A stretch of 64,000 nucleotides of DNA from Candidatus Latescibacterota bacterium. Its GTDB lineage: Bacteria; Latescibacterota; UBA2968; UBA8231. Location: positions 62,001 through 126,000 of the forward strand of contig JAJEFJ010000106.1 of assembly GCA_022820485.1 (NCBI GenBank). The letters run 5' to 3'. The notes beneath the pieces were generated by a model. The model did not search any database, had not been told where the DNA came from, and saw nothing but the letters and a program-made list of their open reading frames with translations. The first letter of the stretch is position 1, and each line of letters begins with the position of its first letter. A program made the position numbers and the translations under genes. Of this stretch, positions 56,770-64,000 are shown piece after piece.

Positions 56770-57887
56770 TGCCAATGCACCAAACCCCCTTGCTGTTCGG
56801 GTGCCGTGCGGGCGACCCCCAGCAAGATGCCCACTCCTGCCATGTTTCCCATCAGCGACGAGCCTCCATAGCTGACAAAGGGCAGCGGCAAGCCGGTGGT
56901 GGGTAGTACCCCGACGACCACGCCGATGTTGAGCAGGGCGTATATCGAGATCATCGCCGTAATACCGATGGCAACCAAGAAGCCGTACGTATCACCAGCG
57001 CGGCTCCCAATGCGCACTCCGTAAAACGAGAAAGCCGCGAAGAGTCCCAAGACGACCAAGGTGCCCACAAGCCCCATTTCCTCGCCGATGACCGAGAACA
57101 CAAAATCCGTGTGTGGCTCGGGCAGGTACTGCTCTTTTTGCATGCTGTTGCCCAAACCCACTCCAAAAAGGCCGCCATTGCCCATGCCGTAGAGCGACTG
57201 CAAAACTTGATAGGAGCCAGCCGGGTCGCGCTCTGGGTCGATAAAGCTGACCAAGCGCCGCATCTGATAGCTCGAATGCTTCAGGGAAAACCCAATGCCC
57301 AACAGCGCGAGCAACCCAGCCCCGGCCAAGTGGTACCAGCGCATTCCGCCGACCCACAGCATGATCAGGGCAATCAGCCCCAGCGCAATAGCCGTCCCTA
57401 AGTCGGGCTGCAGTACGATGAGCAAGAGAGCGAAGCCGACGATCAACAAACGGGGCACAAACCCGCGACTAAAGTCGTGTAGCTCGTCGCGCTTGCGCAC
57501 CAAGACATCCGCCAAGTAGAGCACCAGCGCCAGCTTGGCAAACTCGGCTGGCTGAAAGGCCAAGGCCCCGCCCCAAGCCGGAATGCTCAACCAGCGCTGA
57601 GCTGCGCCGTGGCCCCACGCCAAGACCAGCAAGAGCGACAAGAGGGCCAACAACATGATCGAACGCGAAAGCCGCGCCCACCAATGTAAAGGCATCCGCG
57701 AAAACGCGAGCATGAGCACCAAGCCGATGAAGACGCGGATGGATTGCTTTTTGAGGAAGAGACCCGAGTCGCCAAAGCGCACGTTGGCCAAAACCGAGCT
57801 AGAGCTATAGACCATGACCAGCCCCAAGCCTACTAGCGTCAGGCAAATCAGCAACACCAACATGCTGTCGCGCTGCACAGCTATCAT
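56766..57887 (-). CDS. ftsW: SEDS peptidoglycan polymerase FtsW
   Basis: This 373-aa membrane protein has about 10 helices. It works with FtsI as septal glycan polymerase. Family motifs are present: QPDLGTAIALGLIALIMLWV, YGMGNGGLFGVGLGNSMQKE, LPEPHTDFVFSVIGEEMGLV and LPTTGLPLPFVSYGGSSLMG. The start ATG 57887 follows a 53-base gap after murF, the place where mraY and murD often lie, and there is no room for a gene there. Confidence 0.95.
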   Translation of the reverse strand: MIAVQRDSMLVLLICLTLVGLGLVMVYSSSSVLANVRFGDSGLFLKKQSIRVFIGLVLMLAFSRMPLHWWARLSRSIMLLALLSLLLVLAWGHGAAQRWLSIPAWGGALAFQPAEFAKLALVLYLADVLVRKRDELHDFSRGFVPRLLIVGFALLLIVLQPDLGTAIALGLIALIMLWVGGMRWYHLAGAGLLALLGIGFSLKHSSYQMRRLVSFIDPERDPAGSYQVLQSLYGMGNGGLFGVGLGNSMQKEQYLPEPHTDFVFSVIGEEMGLVGTLVVLGLFAAFSFYGVRIGSRAGDTYGFLVAIGITAMISIYALLNIGVVVGVLPTTGLPLPFVSYGGSSLMGNMAGVGILLGVARTAPEQQGGLVHWQ

Positions 57888-57940
57888 CAGTGAGGCACTC
57901 TAGGTTGCTAGGGAATGAGAGGGTGCTCGGTGGGAGCGAG

Positions 57941-59317
57941 CTAGCTCAACTGCTGCAGAATGCGCTCTACTACTCGGTCAAAGGCCATGGCCCGAGAGGC
58001 CTTGACCAAGACTACGTCGCCGTGGTGCAATTGCGCCGCCGCGAATTCGCCGAGTTGCTCGGGCTGCTCAAAGTGGCGCACCGCGTCTTGGGCCATGCCA
58101 GCCGCACGGGCTGCGGCCACTAAGTGCGCACTTTCGCAGCCGGCAGCCAAGACCATATCGGCGCACTCAGCGGCCTTCTCACCGACAACCGCATGCAACC
58201 GGCCGCTCTCCGCGCCCAGTTCCAGCATGTCGCCGAGTATGGCGATTTTCCGCGCACCGGGCACATCGACGAGGAGGTCGAGTGCAGCCGACACCGAGCC
58301 GGGACTGGCGTTGTAGCAATCGTCGATTACTGCGATCCCATTCCTGCGCACGATCTCGCCGCGCTGGCTCACCGCCTCAAACTCGGCGAGAGCGCGCTGG
58401 ATCCCTTCCCAAGGTACGCCGAGGATGCGACCGACCGCGGCCGCGGCCAAGGCATTGTACGCATTGTGTCGCCCTGGAACCTTGAGATCAATGGGAACAT
58501 TATGTAGAAGGAAGTGGCCGCAGCCCTTCTGGTCGAGTACGAGCCTCTCCCCACGAAACTCGCTCTCACGCGCAAAACCGAAGGTCAGGAGTCTCCCCTT
58601 TGTCCTCTTTACCTCCTGAACCACGACACGGTCATCGGCGTTGACGAGAGCCGTTAAAGACTCGTCCAAATAATCCAGAAGCTCCCCTTTGGCCTTGGCC
58701 ACTCCTTCTACAGACCCAAAAAATTCTATGTGTGCAGTCCCGATGTTGAGCAAAACCCCAATGGTAGGTTCGGCAACCGAACACAGGTAGCGAATGTCCC
58801 CTATCCGCCGCGCTGCCAGTTCCAAGACCACCGCCTCGTGGTTCGGCGACAGTTGCAGCAGAGTGCAGGGCACCCCTATCTCGTTGTTTTCACTGCCAAT
58901 CGTTTTTAAAACGCGGTACCGCTGCCCCAACACAGCGGCGATCATTTCCTTGGTCGTCGTCTTGCCTGCACTGCCGACGACGGCCACCACCGGCACCTCC
59001 CAGCGCCGCCGATACGCTCGCGCCATGTCGCCCAGCGCTTGCAGCGTCGAGTCAACGGCCAACAGCGGCCCGGAGGCCGTCCGGTCCAACCCAGGCCAAC
59101 GGCGTTCCACTAAGGCTGCGCACGCGCCGCGGGCAAAGGCGGCCTCGACGAAGTCGTGCCCGTCAAAGCGCTCGCCTCGCAGCGCGACGAACAGCTCCCC
59201 TTCGTCAATGGACCGGCTATCGGTCGCCACCGCTTGCAGGGCGCAATCCGGCTGGAGGTTGCCGACTGGGTCGGCAGCCGTCCACTGCACCATCTCGCTC
59301 AGAGTCACGGCGCGCAT
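57941..59317 (-). CDS. murF: UDP-MurNAc-tripeptide--D-alanyl-D-alanine ligase
   Basis: The ATG at 59317 gives 458 aa and matches the family start (MRAVTLSEMVQW); it overlaps murE by 13 bases. MurF joins D-Ala-D-Ala to the precursor. The ATP site is VVAVVGSAGKTTTKEMIAAV, then IGSENNEIGVPCTLLQLSPN, KVPGRHNAYNALAAAAVGRI and VIDDCYNASPGSVSAALDLL. All Mur ligase motifs look intact. Confidence 0.95.
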   Translation of the reverse strand: MRAVTLSEMVQWTAADPVGNLQPDCALQAVATDSRSIDEGELFVALRGERFDGHDFVEAAFARGACAALVERRWPGLDRTASGPLLAVDSTLQALGDMARAYRRRWEVPVVAVVGSAGKTTTKEMIAAVLGQRYRVLKTIGSENNEIGVPCTLLQLSPNHEAVVLELAARRIGDIRYLCSVAEPTIGVLLNIGTAHIEFFGSVEGVAKAKGELLDYLDESLTALVNADDRVVVQEVKRTKGRLLTFGFARESEFRGERLVLDQKGCGHFLLHNVPIDLKVPGRHNAYNALAAAAVGRILGVPWEGIQRALAEFEAVSQRGEIVRRNGIAVIDDCYNASPGSVSAALDLLVDVPGARKIAILGDMLELGAESGRLHAVVGEKAAECADMVLAAGCESAHLVAAARAAGMAQDAVRHFEQPEQLGEFAAAQLHHGDVVLVKASRAMAFDRVVERILQQLS

Positions 59318-60789
59318 AGCGGCTGCCCTTCCCCGGCGCACAAACCCCGCAGCACGCGCCGCGCAACTTCGCGGTCGTCGAAAGCTACGACGCGGTCGGC
59401 TAGTTCCTGCTGCTGTTCGTGGCCCTTGCCGGCAATGACCACGACATCGCCGCTGTGCGCAGCGGCCAGAGCCGTAGCAATCGCTTGTGCGCGGTCAACT
59501 TCGCTATGAACCGCGCTGCTGTCGGGCACGCCAGCGGCCATATCGTCGATGATGCGTTGCGGATCCTCGCTGCGCGGGTTGTCCGAAGTCAAGACCGTCC
59601 AATCGGCCAACTCGCCAGCAACGCGACCCATCAGGGGTCGCTTGCCGCGGTCTCGATCTCCGCCACAGCCGCAGACGCAGATCAAACGACCGCTGCCCAA
59701 ATCTCGGGCGGCGTGCAAAACCCTTTCTAGCGCATCCGGGGTGTGGGCGTAATCCACGATGACCGCGAAATCCTGCCCTTCGGCGATTTGCTCGCAGCGG
59801 CCTGGGACGCTCTCTAGGGCAGCCAAGCCGCGGCACAAAGCTGCGGCATCCAAATCCAAGGCCAGCCCGGTGGCCACGACGGCCATAGCGTTGTAGTAGT
59901 TGAAACGACCGATTAAATGCGTCTGCACCTCAATAGGACCAACTGGAGTATCCAAGCACAGATGCACTCTCTGGGGGCCAACGTCGGCGCTTTGCAACCG
60001 CACTTCGGCCTCCGGGCCACAGCCATACGTCACGACGCGCACCTCGGTCCTGCGGGCCAATTCGTCGGCGCGGTCGTCGTCGGCGTTAATCACCGCAATC
60101 GCGCCTTCTTGCAGGCTTTCGAAAAGCCGGGCCTTGGCCGCAAAGTAGGCATCCCAAGTCCCGTGGAAATCCAAGTGATCGCGCGTCAGATTGGTAAAAA
60201 CCGCCGCCCGGAAGGGAATGCCATCCACCCTTTTTAATGCCAGTCCATGAGAAGACACTTCTAGCACGGCCGCTTGCTTGCCGGCATCGACGAGCCGGCG
60301 CAGTGAGCCGTGTAGCTCGACGGCCTCGGGCGTAGTATTGCCCATCTTCTCCAATCCGCCATTGCCCCAAAATCCCAAGGTTCCCAAGTACCCGCACGGC
60401 AGGCCAGCGGCTTCGAGGGCACTCCTGAGCAGGAAGGCCGTGGTGGTCTTGCCATTGGTGCCGGTGACGCCGACGTTGAGCAGCGCTTGTCCGGGAAAGG
60501 CGTAAAAGCGCGCCGCCATTCGAGCCAGTGCGGCTCGGCAGTCTGCCACCTGCACCCGCGTCGCACCGGCACAATCGATCCGCTCTTCCACCATCACGGC
60601 ACGAGCTCCGCGGGCGATGGCATGATCGACAAAGCGGTGTCGGTCCTGCTCCTGTCCCCCGCGTATAGCCACGAAAAAGTCGCCTTCTTCCACGCAGCGC
60701 GAATCGCAGCGGATCTGCCCTAGTTCAATATTTTGGTCGCCCTCCACGCAAGCGTCGGGCAGCTCTTCGAGTAGGTATTTTAGTTCCAT
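59305..60789 (-). CDS. murE: UDP-MurNAc-L-Ala-D-Glu--meso-diaminopimelate ligase
   Basis: The ATG at 60789 (AGAGG upstream) starts 1 base after the ftsI stop; the frame is open to 60828. The 494-aa Mur ligase has VGVTGTNGKTTTAFLLRSAL as ATP site and VIVDYAHTPDALERVLHAAR. The specificity loop DNPRSEDPQRIIDDM contains the DNPR tetrad of meso-diaminopimelate enzymes rather than lysine ones, so the wall is DAP-type. Confidence 0.95.
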   Translation of the reverse strand: MELKYLLEELPDACVEGDQNIELGQIRCDSRCVEEGDFFVAIRGGQEQDRHRFVDHAIARGARAVMVEERIDCAGATRVQVADCRAALARMAARFYAFPGQALLNVGVTGTNGKTTTAFLLRSALEAAGLPCGYLGTLGFWGNGGLEKMGNTTPEAVELHGSLRRLVDAGKQAAVLEVSSHGLALKRVDGIPFRAAVFTNLTRDHLDFHGTWDAYFAAKARLFESLQEGAIAVINADDDRADELARRTEVRVVTYGCGPEAEVRLQSADVGPQRVHLCLDTPVGPIEVQTHLIGRFNYYNAMAVVATGLALDLDAAALCRGLAALESVPGRCEQIAEGQDFAVIVDYAHTPDALERVLHAARDLGSGRLICVCGCGGDRDRGKRPLMGRVAGELADWTVLTSDNPRSEDPQRIIDDMAAGVPDSSAVHSEVDRAQAIATALAAAHSGDVVVIAGKGHEQQQELADRVVAFDDREVARRVLRGLCAGEGQPLCAP

Positions 60790-60790
60790 A

Positions 60791-62755
60791 TTAAATACCT
60801 CTCGAACCTTGGGCTGGCATGTTTCCAACGAGGAGGGCCTGCCGCATTTTCCACGGGCTGTAGGCGGCTTCTGCGCCCAGCATACAGTTGATCTGCCCTA
60901 CGCGTCCGGCCCGACCCGGCAAGGGCGACTGACTGACGACCACGGTACCCACGCCGGAAAAGGCCACCGGCAACCCCCGCATCTGCGCTTGGAAGCGGGC
61001 CATGTCTGGGGTCATACCGCGCAGATCGGGCACGGCCGGACCCTCCTTCTGCGGACGCTTGGCTGCTGGCTCGACCAACAGGCCACCAGGCAGGCTGATG
61101 ATCCGCTTCATCACCCGGCGGAAGGTCGGGGCTGCCACAGATCCTCCCCACCCATTCACGCTGGGGTTTTCGACCATAATCACGCACGCGTATTGGGGAT
61201 TGTTGGCAGGCAGAAAGCCGACGAATGAGGCTATGCTGGCGTTGGGATCGTAGCCGCTGCCATCGGCTAAGGCGCGCTGAGCTGTGCCCGTTTTTCCGGC
61301 TACAGCCACGCCCTCGATACGGGCCTTTTGCCCGGTGCCCCTTTCCACGACTCCAGTCAACACCTCGCTTAGGGTCGCCGCCGTCTTCCGGCTCACGACC
61401 CGGCGGATCGGCTGGGGGCCGCCGCGATCGTCGAGCCGACCGTCCGAATCAATCGTTCCGGCGACGACCCGCGGTGCCATCAACACACCACCGTTGGCAA
61501 TGGCTCCGTACGCCATGGCGAGTTGCAGGGCCGTCGCGCCGATTTCCTGCCCGATGGCAATAGTCGCCAGCGACCGCCTAGACCACTGATTGACCTCCTG
61601 CAATAAACCGGGCGTTTCCGCTGGCAAGTCAATGCCCGTGCGAATCGCGAAGCCAAAGTTGCGGATGTGTTCGTAAAAGCGATGCCGCGCCAGCCGCTGC
61701 GCCAGCTTGATCGTGCCAATGTTGCTCGATTTTTCCAAGACCTGAGCAAAGAGCAAATCGCCGTGGGGCTGGATATCGCGGATTGTGTCGCCATTGGCCA
61801 ACCTAAACGTCCCGTGCCCGCAAAAGATGCGATCGTGCAGGCTGGCCAGCCCGTCTTCAAGGACGGCGGCAGCCGCGATGACTTTGAAGGTCGAACCGGG
61901 TTCGTACACGTCGGTTATCGCGCGATTGCGCCTGAGTTCCGGCGACGAGCGAGACGCTTTATTGGGATCAAAAAGCGGCAGGTTGGCCATGGCCAGTACC
62001 TCACCACTGCGCGGGGCGATAATGACGCCCAATGCACCTTGGGCCTTTGAACCGTCGATGGCCCGTTGCAACTCTTCCTCTAGAATGCTCTGATAGACTC
62101 CATCAATGGTCAGCATCAGGTTGCGGCCGTGCTCCGGCTCTTTACGCTGCTGCTGACGCCCGGGTACTTGCTTGCCGCGCGCATCGACGAATCCCACTAT
62201 CGAGCCGTCCTTTTCGCGCAATATATCGTCGAAGGCTCGCTCAATCCCCTCGCGGCCGCTGTTGTCGATGTTGGTGTGCCCGATGAGTTGGCCGGCCAGC
62301 GGCCCCAAGGGATACTGGCGACGAGTCTCTGGGTGTTGGAACACGCCGGCGAACGCGACCGCGCCTACATCCGCGTCAACCACCTGACGAGCCAGATAGA
62401 TAAATTGCTTATCTCCGCGCAATTGGCGCTCAATGAACTCGGTCCGTTTATCGCTCAGGGACGCGAAGTGGGCGGCTACGCGCTTGGGGTCTTCCACCTG
62501 ATCGGGATAGGCGTAAAACGACGTGGCTTGGACATCTACGGCCAAATTGTTGCCGCGCCGATCGACGACCCGACCCCGGCTCGCTTTTAGCGTGCGGCGC
62601 TCAAGATACTGCGCATGGGCTTCGGCGCTGTACGCCTCATGCCTGAAGATCTGGATTTGGATGAGGCGTGCAGATAGCCCCAACCACGCCACCGCACCCA
62701 GAATCACTATCCAGCGCAGCCGACTAATGCCCGTATGTTGTACCCGTGGCCCCAT
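60791..62755 (-). CDS. ftsI: septal penicillin-binding protein with PASTA domain (FtsI)
   Basis: The start is ATG 62755, overlapping the ftsL stop (TGATG), giving 654 aa. After a membrane anchor (LRWIVILGAVAWLGLSARLI) comes a dimerisation domain and the transpeptidase with S288-x-x-K291 (YEPGSTFKVIAA), SSNIGTIKLAQ (SxN) and VAGKTGTAQ (KTG). The C-terminal 55 residues are one PASTA-like domain (VPDLRGMTPDMARFQAQMRG). It cross-links septal peptidoglycan with FtsW. Confidence 0.95.
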   Translation of the reverse strand: MGPRVQHTGISRLRWIVILGAVAWLGLSARLIQIQIFRHEAYSAEAHAQYLERRTLKASRGRVVDRRGNNLAVDVQATSFYAYPDQVEDPKRVAAHFASLSDKRTEFIERQLRGDKQFIYLARQVVDADVGAVAFAGVFQHPETRRQYPLGPLAGQLIGHTNIDNSGREGIERAFDDILREKDGSIVGFVDARGKQVPGRQQQRKEPEHGRNLMLTIDGVYQSILEEELQRAIDGSKAQGALGVIIAPRSGEVLAMANLPLFDPNKASRSSPELRRNRAITDVYEPGSTFKVIAAAAVLEDGLASLHDRIFCGHGTFRLANGDTIRDIQPHGDLLFAQVLEKSSNIGTIKLAQRLARHRFYEHIRNFGFAIRTGIDLPAETPGLLQEVNQWSRRSLATIAIGQEIGATALQLAMAYGAIANGGVLMAPRVVAGTIDSDGRLDDRGGPQPIRRVVSRKTAATLSEVLTGVVERGTGQKARIEGVAVAGKTGTAQRALADGSGYDPNASIASFVGFLPANNPQYACVIMVENPSVNGWGGSVAAPTFRRVMKRIISLPGGLLVEPAAKRPQKEGPAVPDLRGMTPDMARFQAQMRGLPVAFSGVGTVVVSQSPLPGRAGRVGQINCMLGAEAAYSPWKMRQALLVGNMPAQGSRGI

Positions 62756-63057
62756 CAATCTCCTTCCCAATGAGCCAATGCACCATTATTCATGCCATCT
62801 ATAGTCTGCGAGGGATAGACCATGCCGAGCTGACCGAAGGCCACTTTCTCGACAAAGCCGGAGTTTTTCCGCACTACGATAGCCGCCAATAGCTGAGCAC
62901 GCTCTCTGTCGAGCTCGGCTATTTGCGTCTCAGTCGTGCTTATGCCGCCGACCACCCGGGCCATTTCGACCTTTTGCCAGACGTGGAAGAGAGCCGCCCC
63001 AGCCAGCATCCCTATGAGAAGCACGTACTTCACACAGGAAATTCCGCCTTTGCTCAT
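62755..63057 (-). CDS. ftsL: FtsL-like divisome protein
   Basis: This 100-aa bitopic protein starts at ATG 63057, 1 base after the rsmH stop. It has a short cytosolic tail, one membrane helix (CVKYVLLIGMLAGAALFHVW) and a periplasmic coiled coil (TTETQIAELDRERAQLLAAI). The length, topology and position between rsmH and ftsI identify it as FtsL despite weak sequence conservation. It would link FtsQ/FtsB to FtsW-FtsI. Confidence 0.8.
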   Translation of the reverse strand: MSKGGISCVKYVLLIGMLAGAALFHVWQKVEMARVVGGISTTETQIAELDRERAQLLAAIVVRKNSGFVEKVAFGQLGMVYPSQTIDGMNNGALAHWEGD

Positions 63058-63058
63058 A

Positions 63059-63985
63059 TTAGCCTGCCTCGATTTTTTCGTAAATTCTCAAAATGGCGCT
63101 GCGCGCTCGAGTATTTTGTTTGACCTCGGCCTCGCTCGCCCTCTGCAATTTGCGACCTACTCGCTTGAACGACGGTCTCCTCCCGCAGGTGCAAATGGGT
63201 ACGCGCGGCGGACAAATGCAGCCGCGCACTAGCGCCGCGAAATGCTGCTTGACCAACCGATCCTCCAAGGAGTGATAGGCCAAGACGGCCAGTCGGCCAC
63301 CGGGTTTCAGTCCGATTTCTGCAGCCGTCAACCCCACCTGCAACTGCCCCAACTCGTCGTTGACGGCAATGCGCAGCGCTTGGAATACGCGCGCCAGCGT
63401 CTTGTTGAGCATCTGGGGCCGCGTGGCCGCTACGGCCTCCCGCAAAGCCTGCGTAGTGGTCAAGGGCGCGAGGCGCTGCTGCCGATAGATCGAGCGCGCG
63501 ATCCGCCGCGCTGCGCGCTCTTCCCCGTAGCGCGCAATCAACTCGGCCAGTTCGCGCTCGCTGCACGCCGCGATCAATTCGGCGGCTGTTGGGCCAACTT
63601 CCGCATCCATTCGCATGTCGAGAGGCCCGTCGGCTCGATAGCTGAATCCCCGAGCCGATGCGTCGATTTGATGCGAGGAAACCCCTAAGTCGAACAGGAC
63701 GCCGCTCAACGGCCCGATCCCCTCTTGCGCCAGCAACTCGCTCAATTCGGCAAAACAGCCTCGACGCACGACGGCCCGCGCATCGGCTGCTAACCGCACG
63801 CGCGCGGCCGCTACGGCCTCCCGATCCCGATCTACTGCCAGCAGCCGCCCCTTGGGGCCGAGGGCCTGAAGCAATGCCCAACTGTGGCCACCACCGCCGG
63901 CTGTCGCGTCCACGTATGCTCCGTCCGGATCGGCGACCAGTCCCGCAACCACTTCCTCGACCATGACCGGGATGTGGTACACCAT
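63059..63985 (-). CDS. rsmH: 16S rRNA (cytosine-1402-N4)-methyltransferase
   Basis: This 308-aa methyltransferase (formerly MraW) starts at ATG 63985 and is the first dcw gene visible. Motifs are HIPVMVEEVVAGLVADPDGA, VDATAGGGGHSWALLQALGP (SAM site), LFDLGVSSHQIDASARGFSY and AVLAYHSLEDRLVKQHFAAL. It methylates C1402 in 16S rRNA. mraZ, which usually precedes it, would lie beyond the right edge. Confidence 0.97.
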   Translation of the reverse strand: MVYHIPVMVEEVVAGLVADPDGAYVDATAGGGGHSWALLQALGPKGRLLAVDRDREAVAAARVRLAADARAVVRRGCFAELSELLAQEGIGPLSGVLFDLGVSSHQIDASARGFSYRADGPLDMRMDAEVGPTAAELIAACSERELAELIARYGEERAARRIARSIYRQQRLAPLTTTQALREAVAATRPQMLNKTLARVFQALRIAVNDELGQLQVGLTAAEIGLKPGGRLAVLAYHSLEDRLVKQHFAALVRGCICPPRVPICTCGRRPSFKRVGRKLQRASEAEVKQNTRARSAILRIYEKIEAG

Positions 63986-64000
63986 GTCGTTTCCTGTTCA

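Noticed and set aside
57888-57940. Possible mraY or murD remnant between murF and ftsW
   Set aside because: Only 53 bases, with no coding similarity visible.

Overview
The window looks like a chromosomal segment of an uncultivated, GC-rich, Gram-negative-type bacterium, most plausibly from the FCB side of the tree (Latescibacterota or Poribacteria-like). This placement is inference. It rests on five phytanoyl-CoA dioxygenase (PhyH) family genes, a DUF5777 / YceI / cytochrome trio, a secreted repeat protein with the YPNPFNPST-type module common in FCB phyla, DAP-type MurE, and many sugar-acid enzymes. No rRNA, tRNA or CRISPR array was recognised, and no gene-free stretch exceeds about 300 bases.

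Layout. 1-4.5 kb: the end of a predicted defence locus (C-terminus of a DUF499-type ATPase and a SNF2 helicase fused to a DUF3883-like domain). 4.6-5.7 kb: a frameshifted secreted ankyrin gene and a scrap resembling the helicase 3' end. 5.9-7.6 kb: a coupled pair of PhyH proteins that share an unusual HxQ motif. 7.6 kb: a small MITE-like palindrome. 14.7-7.75 kb (minus strand): a compact run of cupin, PhyH, 890-aa helical-repeat protein, J-domain protein with HPP instead of HPD, GrpE, Hsp70 and a zinc-ribbon protein. 15.0-18.8 kb: enolase-superfamily enzyme, serine hydrolase and MFS transporter. 18.8-21.3 kb: an antitoxin beside a phosphodiesterase remnant, then DUF5777, YceI and a C-x4-CH cytochrome lipoprotein. 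21.4-24.7 kb: an AT-richer accessory island with a UPF0175/DUF3368 toxin-antitoxin pair, an IS5-like transposase remnant, a 31-bp perfect inverted repeat around a lipoprotein ORF, two small membrane proteins and a truncated secreted protein. 24.7-31.98 kb: PhyH, higBA, mannonate dehydratase, a glycosidase-like protein, vapBC, a DegT aminotransferase and a PabB-PabC fusion. 32-35.8 kb: a leucine-rich-repeat secreted protein, PhyH with a coupled 99-aa protein, and a decayed DUF4097 gene. 36-41.8 kb: aldo/keto reductase, a large toroid-like protein, SDR, a second enolase-superfamily dehydratase, and a ThuA-like gene interrupted by one amber codon.

41.8-64 kb is a single 22-kb minus-strand run. 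Upstream lies a division and cell-wall cluster in the order rsmH-ftsL-ftsI-murE-murF-ftsW-murC-ftsQ-ftsA-ftsZ, without mraY, murD or murG. It continues into purE, a KptA/Tpt1-like RNA 2'-phosphotransferase, glnB, glnE, a MauE-thioredoxin fusion, and a four-gene DegT / unknown / Gfo-Idh / toroid-lyase-like cassette.

Together the metabolic genes suggest breakdown of uronate- or acidic-sugar-containing glycans: mannonate dehydratase, enolase-superfamily dehydratases, Gfo/Idh, SDR and AKR enzymes, and toroid-fold proteins. The accessory genes (toxin-antitoxin modules, IS remnant, repeats and at least six broken genes) show active genome turnover. The most unusual items are the chaperone run with its degenerate J protein, the two toxin-antitoxin promoters with parallel operator geometry and apparently leaderless starts, and the gapped dcw cluster.
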